Under the pieces are notes generated by a model. That model was not told where the DNA came from. It did not search any database and saw only the letters and a list, made by a program, of their open reading frames with translations. From Thermodesulfobacterium sp. TA1 (lineage in GTDB: Bacteria; Desulfobacterota; Thermodesulfobacteria; Thermodesulfobacteriales; Thermodesulfobacteriaceae): 64,000 nucleotides of DNA. Position 1 is the first letter of the stretch. Every line of letters starts with the position of its first letter. Shown here piece by piece: positions 1 to 7,445 of the stretch. Where the stretch lies: the NCBI RefSeq assembly GCF_008630935.1, contig NZ_CP043908.1, positions 1,674,001-1,738,000 on the forward strand. Reading direction: 5' to 3'. Position numbers and translations under genes: made by a program.

Positions 1-95
1 GTCCTCTTCCTAAACTTGAATCAGGTTTAATTATGTTTTTGAGCCTAACGATAGTTTTAAGTTTTTTTATGCTAAGTTTTTTTAAGGGGTGGTAA
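1..95 (+). CDS. Partial 3' end of a membrane protein, probably an antiporter-like hydrogenase subunit
   Basis: An open frame enters from the left edge and stops with TAA at 93-95, three bases before the next start. The visible 30 residues end in one hydrophobic stretch closing with a short basic tail (FFKGW), as expected for the last membrane helix of a polytopic protein. It sits directly upstream of a group 4 hydrogenase small subunit, so the likeliest identity is a NuoL/NuoM-like (Mrp antiporter-type) subunit of the same complex. That identity is inference from position; the fragment itself carries no diagnostic motif. Confidence 0.45.
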   Translation, partial: PLPKLESGLIMFLSLTIVLSFFMLSFFKGW

Positions 96-98
96 TAA

Positions 99-557
99 AT
101 GCTTTTAGACCCTATCAAGCAGTTTTTTAGGTATTCTCAAAAAAGGTCCCTTTGGGTTTTTCATGTAAACACCGGGTCTTGTAATGGGTGCGATATAGAA
201 ATTTTAGCTCTTTTTTCCTCTAAGTATGACGCCGAAAGATTTGGGATAAAACTGGTAGGCAGTCCTAAACATGCAGACATCTTGTTGGTTACTGGCCCTG
301 TTACTAGCAAATCCAGAGACCCATTATTAAGGGTTTATGATATGATGCCTAAACCAAAAGCAGTAGTTAGTGTAGGGGTTTGTTCTCTTAGTGGAGGGGT
401 GTTTGCCAAAAGTTATAATGTCTTAGGACCGGTTGATAACTTTATACCTGTGCATGTGTATGTAGGAGGATGCTCTGCTCACCCCAACATGATTTTAGAA
501 GGCATCTTAAGGGCGGCACAATTTTTATCTGAAGAGGAAGAACTATGGAGTTTTTAA
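99..557 (+). CDS. Group 4 [NiFe]-hydrogenase small subunit (NuoB/EchC/MbhJ-like)
   Basis: Electron-transferring small subunit that carries the proximal [4Fe-4S] cluster next to the NiFe large subunit, on the cytoplasmic face of the membrane. Four ligand cysteines are visible: C28 and C31 in TGSCNGC, C95 in GVCSLSGG, and C125 in VGGCSAHP. The CxxC first pair (rather than the tandem CC of complex I NuoB) and the short length of 152 aa favour a membrane-bound hydrogenase over NADH dehydrogenase. An AAGGGG ribosome site lies just upstream. It overlaps the next gene by 13 nt, so the two are probably translationally coupled. The large catalytic subunit is not in the window and presumably lies to the left; the exact subtype (Ech, Mbh, Coo, Hyf) cannot be settled here. 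Confidence 0.85.
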   Translation: MLLDPIKQFFRYSQKRSLWVFHVNTGSCNGCDIEILALFSSKYDAERFGIKLVGSPKHADILLVTGPVTSKSRDPLLRVYDMMPKPKAVVSVGVCSLSGGVFAKSYNVLGPVDNFIPVHVYVGGCSAHPNMILEGILRAAQFLSEEEELWSF

Positions 558-1474
558 AAGAGCTGTTTTTATACCCAGGGCTATTTTTTGGTTTTATTTT
601 AGGTGGTCTTTTAGAGGGTGTAAAAAGAAAGCTTAAAGCTAAGATGCAGCTAAGAATAGGACCTCCTATAACCCAGCCTTTTTATGACCTAAACAAACTT
701 ATGGTTAAAACCATCACCAAACCTTATGGTGTAGCTCCTTCTGTGTATCTTCTTATTCCTTTTATTCCTACCATAACCCTTATCTTCTGTTTTCTTCTTA
801 TGCCTTATCCCTTTTATCAAGAAAAAACAGCCTTTTCTTTTGACCTTATCTTAGTTTTTTACCTAACCGAAATCCCACTTCTTGCCCAAATAATCTTTGG
901 ATACTCTACCAAGTCTCCTTACGGAATGGTAGGTGCAGCCAGAGCAGGACAGATGTTTTTTTACTACAACGCCCTTTTTATCATGGTTATCACCACTCTA
1001 AGCCTCCTTGGAGACCCCCCTTATAGTTTTTGTATAAAAACCATTGCAGAAGCTTGGTCTCCCTTAGACATAGTAATAAAGCTTTTAACCCTTCCCTTTT
1101 TTGTATTTGCCGTTCTTGCCAAACTTAAATTGAATCCCTTTTCTATACCAGATGCTGAAGCAGAAATTTTAGAAGGACCTTTAACCGAAGCCTCTGGCTT
1201 AGCCCTTGCTTTTTTTAAGCTTAACTATCTACTTGAACTTGCGATTTTTGGTTCTCTTTTTTCCTTTTTTTATCTTCCTGTTTTAAAAATCTCTCCAAAA
1301 ATCGGGTTGATTTTACTTTTATTAGGGGCTTTTTCTCTAACCTTTGCGTTTGGTTTTGTAGAAAACCTAACTGCCAGGCTAAGACTTTCTCAATTTTCAT
1401 CCCTTTATTTAAAACATCTAATACCTTTAGCCACTGGACTTTTAGTAATAACTTGGATACTAAAAACCTGGTAA
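545..1474 (+). CDS. Group 4 hydrogenase membrane subunit, NuoH/EchB/HycD-like
   Basis: Integral membrane subunit that links the hydrogenase module to ion translocation. The 309-residue protein has about eight hydrophobic segments. The NuoH signatures are present in derived form: LRIGPP followed by KLMVKTITKPYG near residues 35-60, and the acidic loop PDAEAEILEGPLTEASG near residues 200-216, which corresponds to the conserved Glu-rich loop of complex I subunit H. The start at 545 lies inside the preceding small-subunit gene with GAGGAAG upstream, a normal operon overlap. Order here is small subunit, NuoH-like, ferredoxin-like. Confidence 0.88.
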   Translation: MEFLKELFLYPGLFFGFILGGLLEGVKRKLKAKMQLRIGPPITQPFYDLNKLMVKTITKPYGVAPSVYLLIPFIPTITLIFCFLLMPYPFYQEKTAFSFDLILVFYLTEIPLLAQIIFGYSTKSPYGMVGAARAGQMFFYYNALFIMVITTLSLLGDPPYSFCIKTIAEAWSPLDIVIKLLTLPFFVFAVLAKLKLNPFSIPDAEAEILEGPLTEASGLALAFFKLNYLLELAIFGSLFSFFYLPVLKISPKIGLILLLLGAFSLTFAFGFVENLTARLRLSQFSSLYLKHLIPLATGLLVITWILKTW

Positions 1475-1487
1475 AAGGACAAGGAAG

Positions 1488-1955
1488 ATGCTAAAACTTG
1501 CAGGCTGGCTTTTAAAAAACCTGTTTAAAAAACCTTTAACCATCGAGTTTAAAGGTAAAAGCCTTAAGGAAGTAAGGACTACCTATCGCGGTTATCCTAC
1601 CCATAGAGGGGAAAGATGCGTAGGCTGTAGACTATGTATTTATGTATGCCCTTCTGATGCCATAAGGATTGAAGGTAGTCTTTTTATAATAAATAAGTGT
1701 AAATGTACTGCATGCAAGGACTGTGCTGACGCCTGTCCTTTTGGGGCTATGCAGTTTATCCCCAGGCTGATAGGCACGGCTATATCCAAAAATGAATACA
1801 TGGAAATTACAGAAATCAAACTGGTAAAGTGCGAAAACTGCGGAGAGCCTATGCCTAAACCGGAACTTTTGTTAGAAAGACTATTAGGTAAACCTCCTAA
1901 AAACATACCATCCTATCTTAATCTTTGCCCTAAATGTAGAAGACAACAGATTTAA
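1488..1955 (+). CDS. Group 4 hydrogenase ferredoxin-like subunit (NuoI/EchF-like) with extra C-terminal zinc-ribbon-type cysteines
   Basis: Two-cluster electron entry subunit. Two CxxCxxCxxxC motifs are visible: C44, C47, C50, C54 and C73, C76, C79, C83, each expected to bind a [4Fe-4S] cluster. A further pair of CxxC motifs (C115/C118 and C147/C150) suggests a small C-terminal metal-binding ribbon not found in minimal NuoI proteins but seen in several hydrogenase polyferredoxin subunits. The N-terminus is basic and amphipathic, suiting peripheral membrane attachment. It follows the NuoH-like gene by 13 nt, with AAGGAAG as ribosome site, and is the last gene of this operon before a promoter-bearing gap. 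Confidence 0.85.
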   Translation: MLKLAGWLLKNLFKKPLTIEFKGKSLKEVRTTYRGYPTHRGERCVGCRLCIYVCPSDAIRIEGSLFIINKCKCTACKDCADACPFGAMQFIPRLIGTAISKNEYMEITEIKLVKCENCGEPMPKPELLLERLLGKPPKNIPSYLNLCPKCRRQQI

Positions 1956-1978
1956 TTTGTAAGCCCCAATTTAAAAGA

Positions 1979-2008
1979 TTGACAATTTTTACATATGGTT
2001 TTTATATT
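1979..2008 (+). promoter_or_regulatory. Sigma70-type promoter for the cytochrome b / CCG protein pair
   Basis: TTGACA (1979-1984) and TATATT (2003-2008) are separated by 18 nt in the gap after the hydrogenase operon. Transcription would start near 2015, giving a leader of about 48 nt with a strong AAGGAGG ribosome site at 2049-2055 before the ATG at 2063. The match is by eye; no expression evidence. Confidence 0.55.
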
Positions 2009-2062
2009 TATACTTATAAAGTAAATAAAAAAAAGAAAAATATATGCTAAGGAGGTATAAAT

Positions 2063-2926
2063 ATGGGGCTTATGTTGTTTACTTACATCGCCTTTTTTTT
2101 AGGGATTTTAGGGATTATCTATAGGTTTTATCGTTTTTACCGGCTACCTATCAACATAAGGTGGGAGGTTTATCCTGTGCCTCATGAACCTGGAGAAAAG
2201 AAAAAATATGGTGGTTCTTATATGGAAGAGTTAGGTTGGTATGAAAAAAGGCTTGAAAAAGACCTTTTAGGAGAGTGGCTCGAGCCTTTAAAGGAAATCT
2301 TTTTTTTAGAAAGGGTTAAAGTTTATAACCGTTATGGGCTATGGTTATGGTCTCTGGGGCTTCATTGGGGTTTATGGCTAATGTTTTTATTCATAGGTTT
2401 ACTCCTAATTAACACAAAGTTTACCTTACCTTTAGGGTTTATTAAGCTTGTTGGTTTTTTAGGGTATGGGATAGGAAGCATAGGGGTTTTGGGATTGTTT
2501 TTTAAAAGGCTTTTTAACCCCTCTCTTAAGCTTTATACCAGCCCGATCGACCGGATTAATCTACTTCTTTTATTGGCTCTTTTCCTTACAGGGTTTTTAA
2601 TGGTATTTACCGATGGAGGGCTAAAAGTAGCCCTTTCTTACTTTAAAGCGATCGTTACTTTTAACCCAGAGGAGGTTAACGTTAAAGGTTGGATATTTTG
2701 GCATTTTCTTATATTTAATATATTTATATTATATCTTCCCTTTTCTAAGTTTTTTCATGGACCGGCTAAATATCTAACTTACCACAAAATACTATGGGAT
2801 GACGCACCTCAGACCAAAGGGTCAAAAATAGAAAGGCTTATACAAAAACAGTTGAATTATCAAGTAGGATGGGCTGCTTCTCACATAAAACCTGAAAAAA
2901 ACTGGGTTGAAAACGCACAAAATTAA
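2063..2926 (+). CDS. Membrane b-type cytochrome of the DsrM/HmcE/TmcC (NarI-like) family
   Basis: Probable quinone-interacting membrane subunit with b hemes that exchanges electrons with the iron-sulfur protein encoded next. The 287-residue protein has five hydrophobic segments (about residues 3-25, 98-115, 125-150, 168-182 and 213-230), the topology of NarI/DsrM proteins. Candidate heme histidines lie in helices two and five (GLHWGLW and FWHFLIFN), with further His in the FFHGP loop. A 60-residue hydrophilic cytoplasmic loop follows helix one. In sulfate reducers such subunits pair with a DsrK-like CCG protein, which is what follows 23 nt downstream. Whether it belongs to Dsr, Hmc or Tmc type cannot be decided without a tree. 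Confidence 0.75.
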   Translation: MGLMLFTYIAFFLGILGIIYRFYRFYRLPINIRWEVYPVPHEPGEKKKYGGSYMEELGWYEKRLEKDLLGEWLEPLKEIFFLERVKVYNRYGLWLWSLGLHWGLWLMFLFIGLLLINTKFTLPLGFIKLVGFLGYGIGSIGVLGLFFKRLFNPSLKLYTSPIDRINLLLLLALFLTGFLMVFTDGGLKVALSYFKAIVTFNPEEVNVKGWIFWHFLIFNIFILYLPFSKFFHGPAKYLTYHKILWDDAPQTKGSKIERLIQKQLNYQVGWAASHIKPEKNWVENAQN

Positions 2927-2949
2927 ACCTATAAAAGGAGGAGTAGGAG

Positions 2950-4620
2950 ATGAGCCTTTGCAATTTTATAAAAAATGAATTAGAATTTATAAAAAATGAA
3001 TTAGAAGAAGAGATTAAGGGATGTGAGGTTTGTTTTAAAGCGTTAGCCCAACCTGGCAAACAGCCTTTGGTTAAGATAGAAGAAGAGGAAGCGCTAAAAA
3101 TTCCTGGTATAGAAGAGATCAAAGACCAAACCCCAGAAAGTTGGTATCAAACCTATAATTTAAGTTTAGACGGCTATACCATGTTCCCTCAACCAGACCC
3201 TGTTTCTGAGGAAGAAAAGGCTGAGGTGGTAAAAAGGTTTTTAAACGGCCTTTCTAAATTATTAAACCCTAAGTCTAACTGGACGTTTATCAGACCTCTC
3301 AAGCTATCTTTAGAAAATTGCGTAAAATGTAATACCTGTGCGGATGCCTGTCATCTATACTTAGCCAGCGGAAGAAAAGAAATATACAGGCCTAACTTTA
3401 GGGCTGAAGTCTTACGAAGGATTTATGAAAAACATTTTACTTTTACTGGAAAATTAAATTCCTGGTTTGGAGAAGAAATTGAGGTTAGTTATGACCTTAT
3501 AAGAAGGCTTTTTGAATTAGCGTATCGGTGTACCCTTTGTAGAAGGTGTGTTGTCTACTGTCCTATAGGGGTAGACAACGGGCTTATTGCCAGAGAATTA
3601 AGAAAACTTTTTAGTCAAGAGTTAGGGTGGGCTCCTCCTGAGGTTTATCAAAAAGGGACAAGACTTCATCTAAAAGCTGGGTCATCTACCGGAATGAACC
3701 CTCAAGGCATAAAAGATACCATAACCTTCTTAGAAGAAGAGATAGCAGAAAAAACGGGGAAAAAAATAAAAATCCCTGTAGATAAAAAGGGGGCAGAATA
3801 TCTTTTTATTCATAACGCAGGGGAGTACATCTCTTGGCCAGACCATATGGAAGCATTCTTTATCTTGTTTGATGCTGCAGGCATTGACTACACCATAAGT
3901 AGTGAACCCTTAGGCTATGATGGGGTTAACTATGGGGCTTGGTATGATGACATAGAACTGGCAAGGATTGCAGTCAATCATCTAAAAATAGCTCATTCCT
4001 TAGGGGTTAAAAAAATTTTAGTCGGAGAATGTGGGCATGCGCATAAGGTTTTTTGTGTAATTTTAGATAGGTTGCTTCCTGCAAGTTCTCCTTTAGCTGA
4101 GATAAAAAAAGAAAGTTGCATTCCTTTGGTTTGGGAAATAGTAAAAAGCGGAAAACTTAAGCTTGACCCCTCAAGAAACGATTTTTATTTTACTTTACAT
4201 GACTCTTGTAACATCGTAAGACTTATGGGTATTGTAAAACCTCAAAGAGAAGTCTTAAAAAAAGTAGTCCCTCAAGGAAGGTTTAAGGAAATGAATCCAA
4301 CCGGGGTTAAAAATTATTGTTGCGGAGGAGGGAGTGGGTTTGCTATCATGGGAAGTTTAAACTTTCCAGTTTTTCGAAAAAAAGTAGGCCTTAAAGTAAA
4401 ACTTTGTCAGATAATAGAAACCTTTAAAGATGTTCTTACAGAAGACAAAATCAAACTGGTAGTGGCTACCTGTTCTAACTGTAAAGGAACCATCAGAGAG
4501 ATGGAACATACTTATCAACTTTTTGAGAAATATCGAATAACCCATTGCGGATTGGTAGACTTAGTAGTCAACGCCATGGCAGACATCCCTCCGTTTTTAA
4601 ACTTTGAAGAGATGTTTTAA
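2950..4620 (+). CDS. CCG-domain iron-sulfur protein, DsrK/HmcF/TmcB-like
   Basis: Cytoplasmic redox partner of the preceding membrane cytochrome, related to the HdrD-type catalytic subunit of heterodisulfide reductase. Of 556 residues, the central part carries two ferredoxin-like motifs (CVKCNTCADAC and CTLCRRCVVYC) for [4Fe-4S] clusters. The C-terminal half carries CCG motifs (CCGGGSG and CSNCKG) of the type binding a noncubane [4Fe-4S] cluster. Length and order match DsrK. The start has a GGAGGAG ribosome site. Near the N-terminus the heptapeptide FIKNELE is duplicated by a perfect 21-bp tandem repeat. Only an MK-like pair is present; no dsrJOP-like genes follow because an insertion element comes next. 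The physiological disulfide or thiol partner is unknown. Confidence 0.8.
   Translation: MSLCNFIKNELEFIKNELEEEIKGCEVCFKALAQPGKQPLVKIEEEEALKIPGIEEIKDQTPESWYQTYNLSLDGYTMFPQPDPVSEEEKAEVVKRFLNGLSKLLNPKSNWTFIRPLKLSLENCVKCNTCADACHLYLASGRKEIYRPNFRAEVLRRIYEKHFTFTGKLNSWFGEEIEVSYDLIRRLFELAYRCTLCRRCVVYCPIGVDNGLIARELRKLFSQELGWAPPEVYQKGTRLHLKAGSSTGMNPQGIKDTITFLEEEIAEKTGKKIKIPVDKKGAEYLFIHNAGEYISWPDHMEAFFILFDAAGIDYTISSEPLGYDGVNYGAWYDDIELARIAVNHLKIAHSLGVKKILVGECGHAHKVFCVILDRLLPASSPLAEIKKESCIPLVWEIVKSGKLKLDPSRNDFYFTLHDSCNIVRLMGIVKPQREVLKKVVPQGRFKEMNPTGVKNYCCGGGSGFAIMGSLNFPVFRKKVGLKVKLCQIIETFKDVLTEDKIKLVVATCSNCKGTIREMEHTYQLFEKYRITHCGLVDLVVNAMADIPPFLNFEEMF
2965..3006 (+). repeat. Perfect 2 x 21-bp tandem repeat inside the DsrK-like gene
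   Basis: Units 2965-2985 and 2986-3006 are identical and in frame, duplicating the peptide FIKNELE. Because 21 is a multiple of three, slippage here adds or removes a helical heptad without frameshift. Confidence 0.9.
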
Positions 4621-4636
4621 TGTTTAAGCTATACTA

Positions 4637-4644
4637 AAAAGTTT
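4637..4644. repeat. Left target-site duplication of IS copy 1
   Basis: AAAAGTTT, repeated exactly at 5498-5505 on the other side of the element. An intact duplication indicates insertion without later rearrangement. Confidence 0.75.
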
Positions 4645-4693
4645 GGTAGTGTCTCATTAATTGTGTAAAGCCTTGAAGGAAAGGGAAGGGTAT

Positions 4694-4748
4694 GGTAGCT
4701 TCCCCAATGCTTAATAACCAAAACTACCAGAAAGGAGGGGAAGCTACC
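4694..4748 (+). promoter_or_regulatory. IS-internal hairpin masking the transposase ribosome site
   Basis: GGTAGCTTCCCC at 4694-4705 is the exact inverted complement of 4737-4748, giving a 12-bp stem around a 31-nt loop. The right arm overlaps the GGAGGGG ribosome site of the transposase GTG start at 4749. RNA reading in from outside the element would fold and hide the site, a control known for several insertion sequences. The same hairpin exists in the two other copies. Confidence 0.6.
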
Positions 4749-5484
4749 GTGAAAGAAAAAACTAAAACTTTAACAAAACAACCTATAGAAGAAATTCTAA
4801 ACTTTTTTTCAGCAAGAAGTCAACAATCTTATTAAAAACCTTTTAGAAAACCTTATGCTTAAAGAAAGAAGGATTTATTTAGAAGAGCAAGAAGACTATG
4901 CAAATGGTTTTTATACAAGAGATTTACTTACAAAGTATGGGAAGGTCCAAGATTTAAAAGTGCCCCGGGTCAGGAATGGTGGTTTTCGTCCTGCTATACT
5001 TTCTGAAAGAAGGAGGGCTGAATTAGACCTTACATCTACTGTTATTACCCTTTATGCAGTGGGAGTAAGCACAAGAAAAATTTCTCAGTTTTTGGAAAGT
5101 ATTTATGGCGCATACTATTCACCTCAAAGCATTTCCCGGTTAATAAAGGTGACTGAAGATGAAGTTAAAGAACTTAATTGTCTATTCGTCGAAATGAGGT
5201 AGCAAAGGAGCCAGTATATTTAGCTTTAGGGATAAAGCCTGATGGGAGAAGAGAGATACTTGGATTTTGGATATTTGGGTCTGAAGGGAAGGGGGTTAGC
5301 GAAAGAGATAAAAAGGAGGATAAAGGTAATAGAAGTATTTCCGGATGAAGGCTCTGTTGAGAGGTTGTTATATTTAATCTTGAAAGAACTGAATGAGAGG
5401 TTAAACTTAAGGAAGTTAAGAGGGTTTAATGAAATTGAATTTGGGAACTACCATGCCTTTCCCGGAAAAATTTTTACACAATAA
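4749..5484 (+). pseudogene. IS256-family transposase remnant, copy 1
   Basis: Translation should begin at GTG 4749 behind GGAGGGG. A run of seven T near 4801, where the sister copies have six, shifts the frame and gives an early stop. The family sequence resumes in another frame at 4855 with typical Mutator features (NGFYTRDL, VPRVRNGGF, GVSTRKISQFL), and stops at 5202. The C-terminal block (GRGLAKEIKRRIKVIEVFP) lies in a third frame to 5484. The middle of the gene with the catalytic DDE residues is deleted. No functional transposase can be made. Confidence 0.85.
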
Positions 5485-5497
5485 AAGGGACACTATG

Positions 5498-5505
5498 AAA
5501 AGTTT
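5498..5505. repeat. Right target-site duplication of IS copy 1
   Basis: AAAAGTTT, identical to 4637-4644. Confidence 0.75.
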
Positions 5506-5533
5506 TTTTAAACTAAAGAAGGGGGTGAAAGAG

Positions 5534-6757
5534 ATGGAAAAACAGGAGAAAATAAAAAATAAACTCTGGGGTTTACTAATCTTTAGCGTTGTGGTGCTAT
5601 TTTTGGTTAACGCTGGTTTCTTATATTTATCTTGGGAAGTAAAATCGGTTATAAAAGAAGATAGACTTAAAGATTTTTTAGACTATAGAGTTATTTTTTT
5701 ATCTCTTTTCTCATTAACCGCTGTTTTAGTAGAGGTATTTTGGGGATGGAAAATTATAGATAAATTAGTAAAAAGTGCTAACGAACTAAAACAGGTATTG
5801 GCTACCCTACACAAAGGAGATTTTACCGTTGACATAACCGTTTACAGTAAAGACGAACTTGGGGTAGCTTCTCAGCTTCTACATGAAATTATTCTTAAGA
5901 GAAGAAAGTTTTTTTCTCAGGCTAAGGATATTTCAGAGAACCTTTTTAAATATTCGACAAATATTTCCAAGGTTTCAACCGAACTTATCGAAAATTTAAA
6001 GTTTCTTACCGAAAGATCTACTCAGATGACCATATCTGCTAATCAAATCACAGAGTCTTTAGCCAACATCGTTCAAAACCTATCTCAAATAAGAGACTTT
6101 AGCAGTGAAACCTCAGAAAGTTCAAAAGAGGGTATGCTACTTTCTTCACAACTATCCAAAGACGTAGAAAGTCTAAAAGAAACGTTTGACAGATTAGGTT
6201 TAGTGATTAACGAATTAAGAAATAGTTCAGACCAGATAGGTTCGATAGTTATGTTGATAAAAGATATTGCCGAACAAACCAACCTGTTAGCCCTTAATGC
6301 TACTATAGAAGCTGCTCGAGCAGGAGAACATGGAAAAGGATTTGCTGTGGTAGCTGAAGAGGTAAGAAAATTAGCGGATAATACTACCAAGGCTACAGAA
6401 AAAATCGCAGAAGTTATAAAAGAAATACAAAACAAGGTAATCTCTGTAGAAGAGGTGATGAGGGGTTCGGTAGAAAAATTAGTCCAGGGCACACAAAAAG
6501 CTAATCAAACCGAAAGGATGTTAAAAGAAATCTTTGAAAAAACGCAAGAACTAAAAGAAAAAATAGACTTTATTGCTAACTCAAGCGAGGCTATCTCGTT
6601 TAACACAGAAACCATCTCTAAGGATTTAAACGAAATAACAGAAAGAATAAAAAATCTCTATAAAGCTCAAGAAAATACCGGATTGATAGCCGCTCAAGTC
6701 CTAAAAGAAAGTGAAACTCTAAAAGAGGCGGTAGGATTACATAAGGCTAAAGATTAA
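5534..6757 (+). CDS. Methyl-accepting chemotaxis protein
   Basis: Membrane chemoreceptor that signals to a CheA/CheW complex. From the chosen start it has 407 residues: a first membrane helix, a very short periplasmic segment of only about 20 residues, a second helix, a HAMP-like linker, then a long coiled-coil signalling domain. The strongly conserved hairpin tip is clear ([20 protein letters not shown]). The short outer loop suggests it does not bind a large periplasmic ligand and may sense a membrane or redox state. The ATG at 5534 is preferred because GGGGG lies 8 nt upstream; the frame also stays open to an ATG at 5495, created at the IS boundary. The inserted element directly upstream may alter its expression. 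Confidence 0.9.
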   Translation: MEKQEKIKNKLWGLLIFSVVVLFLVNAGFLYLSWEVKSVIKEDRLKDFLDYRVIFLSLFSLTAVLVEVFWGWKIIDKLVKSANELKQVLATLHKGDFTVDITVYSKDELGVASQLLHEIILKRRKFFSQAKDISENLFKYSTNISKVSTELIENLKFLTERSTQMTISANQITESLANIVQNLSQIRDFSSETSESSKEGMLLSSQLSKDVESLKETFDRLGLVINELRNSSDQIGSIVMLIKDIAEQTNLLALNATIEAARAGEHGKGFAVVAEEVRKLADNTTKATEKIAEVIKEIQNKVISVEEVMRGSVEKLVQGTQKANQTERMLKEIFEKTQELKEKIDFIANSSEAISFNTETISKDLNEITERIKNLYKAQENTGLIAAQVLKESETLKEAVGLHKAKD

Positions 6758-6761
6758 GGTT

Positions 6762-7445
6762 TTATTTTATCGCCTGATATAACGTTACGATCCCAAAGGT
6801 TAGAGGGATAAAATTTACTTCTGAAAACCCTGCTTTTAAAAGCAGGGTTTTTACCTTTTGAGGAGAAGGGAAAGATTTTATAGAACTTGCTAAATATTTA
6901 TAGGCCTCTTTGTCTCCGGTTAAAGCCCCACCTAAAAAGGGCATATAATAACTTAAGTAAAAATTATAAAACTTTTGAATAAAAAAATTTTTAGGCCAAG
7001 AAAACTCAAGGATGACCAGCCTTCCTCCTGGCTTTAAAACCCTAAAAAACTCTTTTAAAGCTTTTTCTTTGTTAGGAAGGTTTCTTAAACCAAAGGCAAT
7101 AGAAATTCCCCCAAAAGAGCTGTTTTTAAACGGCAAGTCTTCTGCGTCTCCACAGATAGGATAGATAAGGGTATCTTTTATCCGGTTTTTACCAAAAAAA
7201 AGCATCTCAAAGCTAAAATCAAGGGCAAAAACTGGGGCTAATCGGTTTTCATGGTAGAGGTCTAAGGTTAACGTAAAAGGTCCACAACAAAGGTCAAGCC
7301 AAGGATGAGGGGCGTCGGCTAAAAGAGAAGCAACCTTTTTCCTCCATAGTCTATCCTGCCCCAAGCTTCCTATTAGGTTTACTAAATCATATCTTCTGAC
7401 TATCCGATCAAACTTACGTTTTACAAAATCTTTTTCTACCTTCAT
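6762..7445 (-). CDS. ubiE: Demethylmenaquinone methyltransferase (UbiE/MenG)
   Basis: SAM-dependent C-methylation of demethylmenaquinone, the last step of menaquinone synthesis. The 227-residue protein shows a class I methyltransferase fold with a motif I variant LDLCCGPFTLTLDL (commonly LDVACGTG) and the UbiE block FGLRNLPNKEKALKEFFRVL followed by LKPGGRLVILEF. It shares one base with the upstream mqnA gene (7445), so both are translated from one message. The Mqn neighbours support the menaquinone role rather than ubiquinone. Confidence 0.9.
   Translation of the reverse strand: MKVEKDFVKRKFDRIVRRYDLVNLIGSLGQDRLWRKKVASLLADAPHPWLDLCCGPFTLTLDLYHENRLAPVFALDFSFEMLFFGKNRIKDTLIYPICGDAEDLPFKNSSFGGISIAFGLRNLPNKEKALKEFFRVLKPGGRLVILEFSWPKNFFIQKFYNFYLSYYMPFLGGALTGDKEAYKYLASSIKSFPSPQKVKTLLLKAGFSEVNFIPLTFGIVTLYQAIK

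Larger units (their letters stand above)
4645..5497 (+). mobile_element. Defective IS256-family element, copy 1
   Basis: Imperfect terminal inverted repeats of about 26 bp (4645-4670 and 5472-5497, 20 of 26 positions matching, core TAGTGTC...ATTGTGTAAA) bound an 853-bp element. It is flanked by a perfect 8-bp direct repeat AAAAGTTT (4637-4644 and 5498-5505), the target duplication length known for IS256-type transposition. Inside are remnants of a Mutator/IS256 transposase: an N-terminal part, a small central part and a C-terminal part, with the region that should hold the DDE catalytic residues missing. A normal family transposase is about 400 aa. The element can only have moved with transposase supplied in trans. 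It lies just upstream of a chemoreceptor gene and may separate it from its original promoter. Confidence 0.85.

Noticed and set aside
2950-4620. Glycolate oxidase iron-sulfur subunit (GlcF) or HdrD proper
   Set aside because: Length, the pairing with a NarI/DsrM-like cytochrome and the motif order fit DsrK/HmcF/TmcB proteins better; no FAD-domain partner is adjacent.
4855-5202. 115-codon and neighbouring 80-codon ORFs as intact genes
   Set aside because: They are frames of one broken IS256-family transposase lacking the catalytic core, so they are annotated as a pseudogene within the element.
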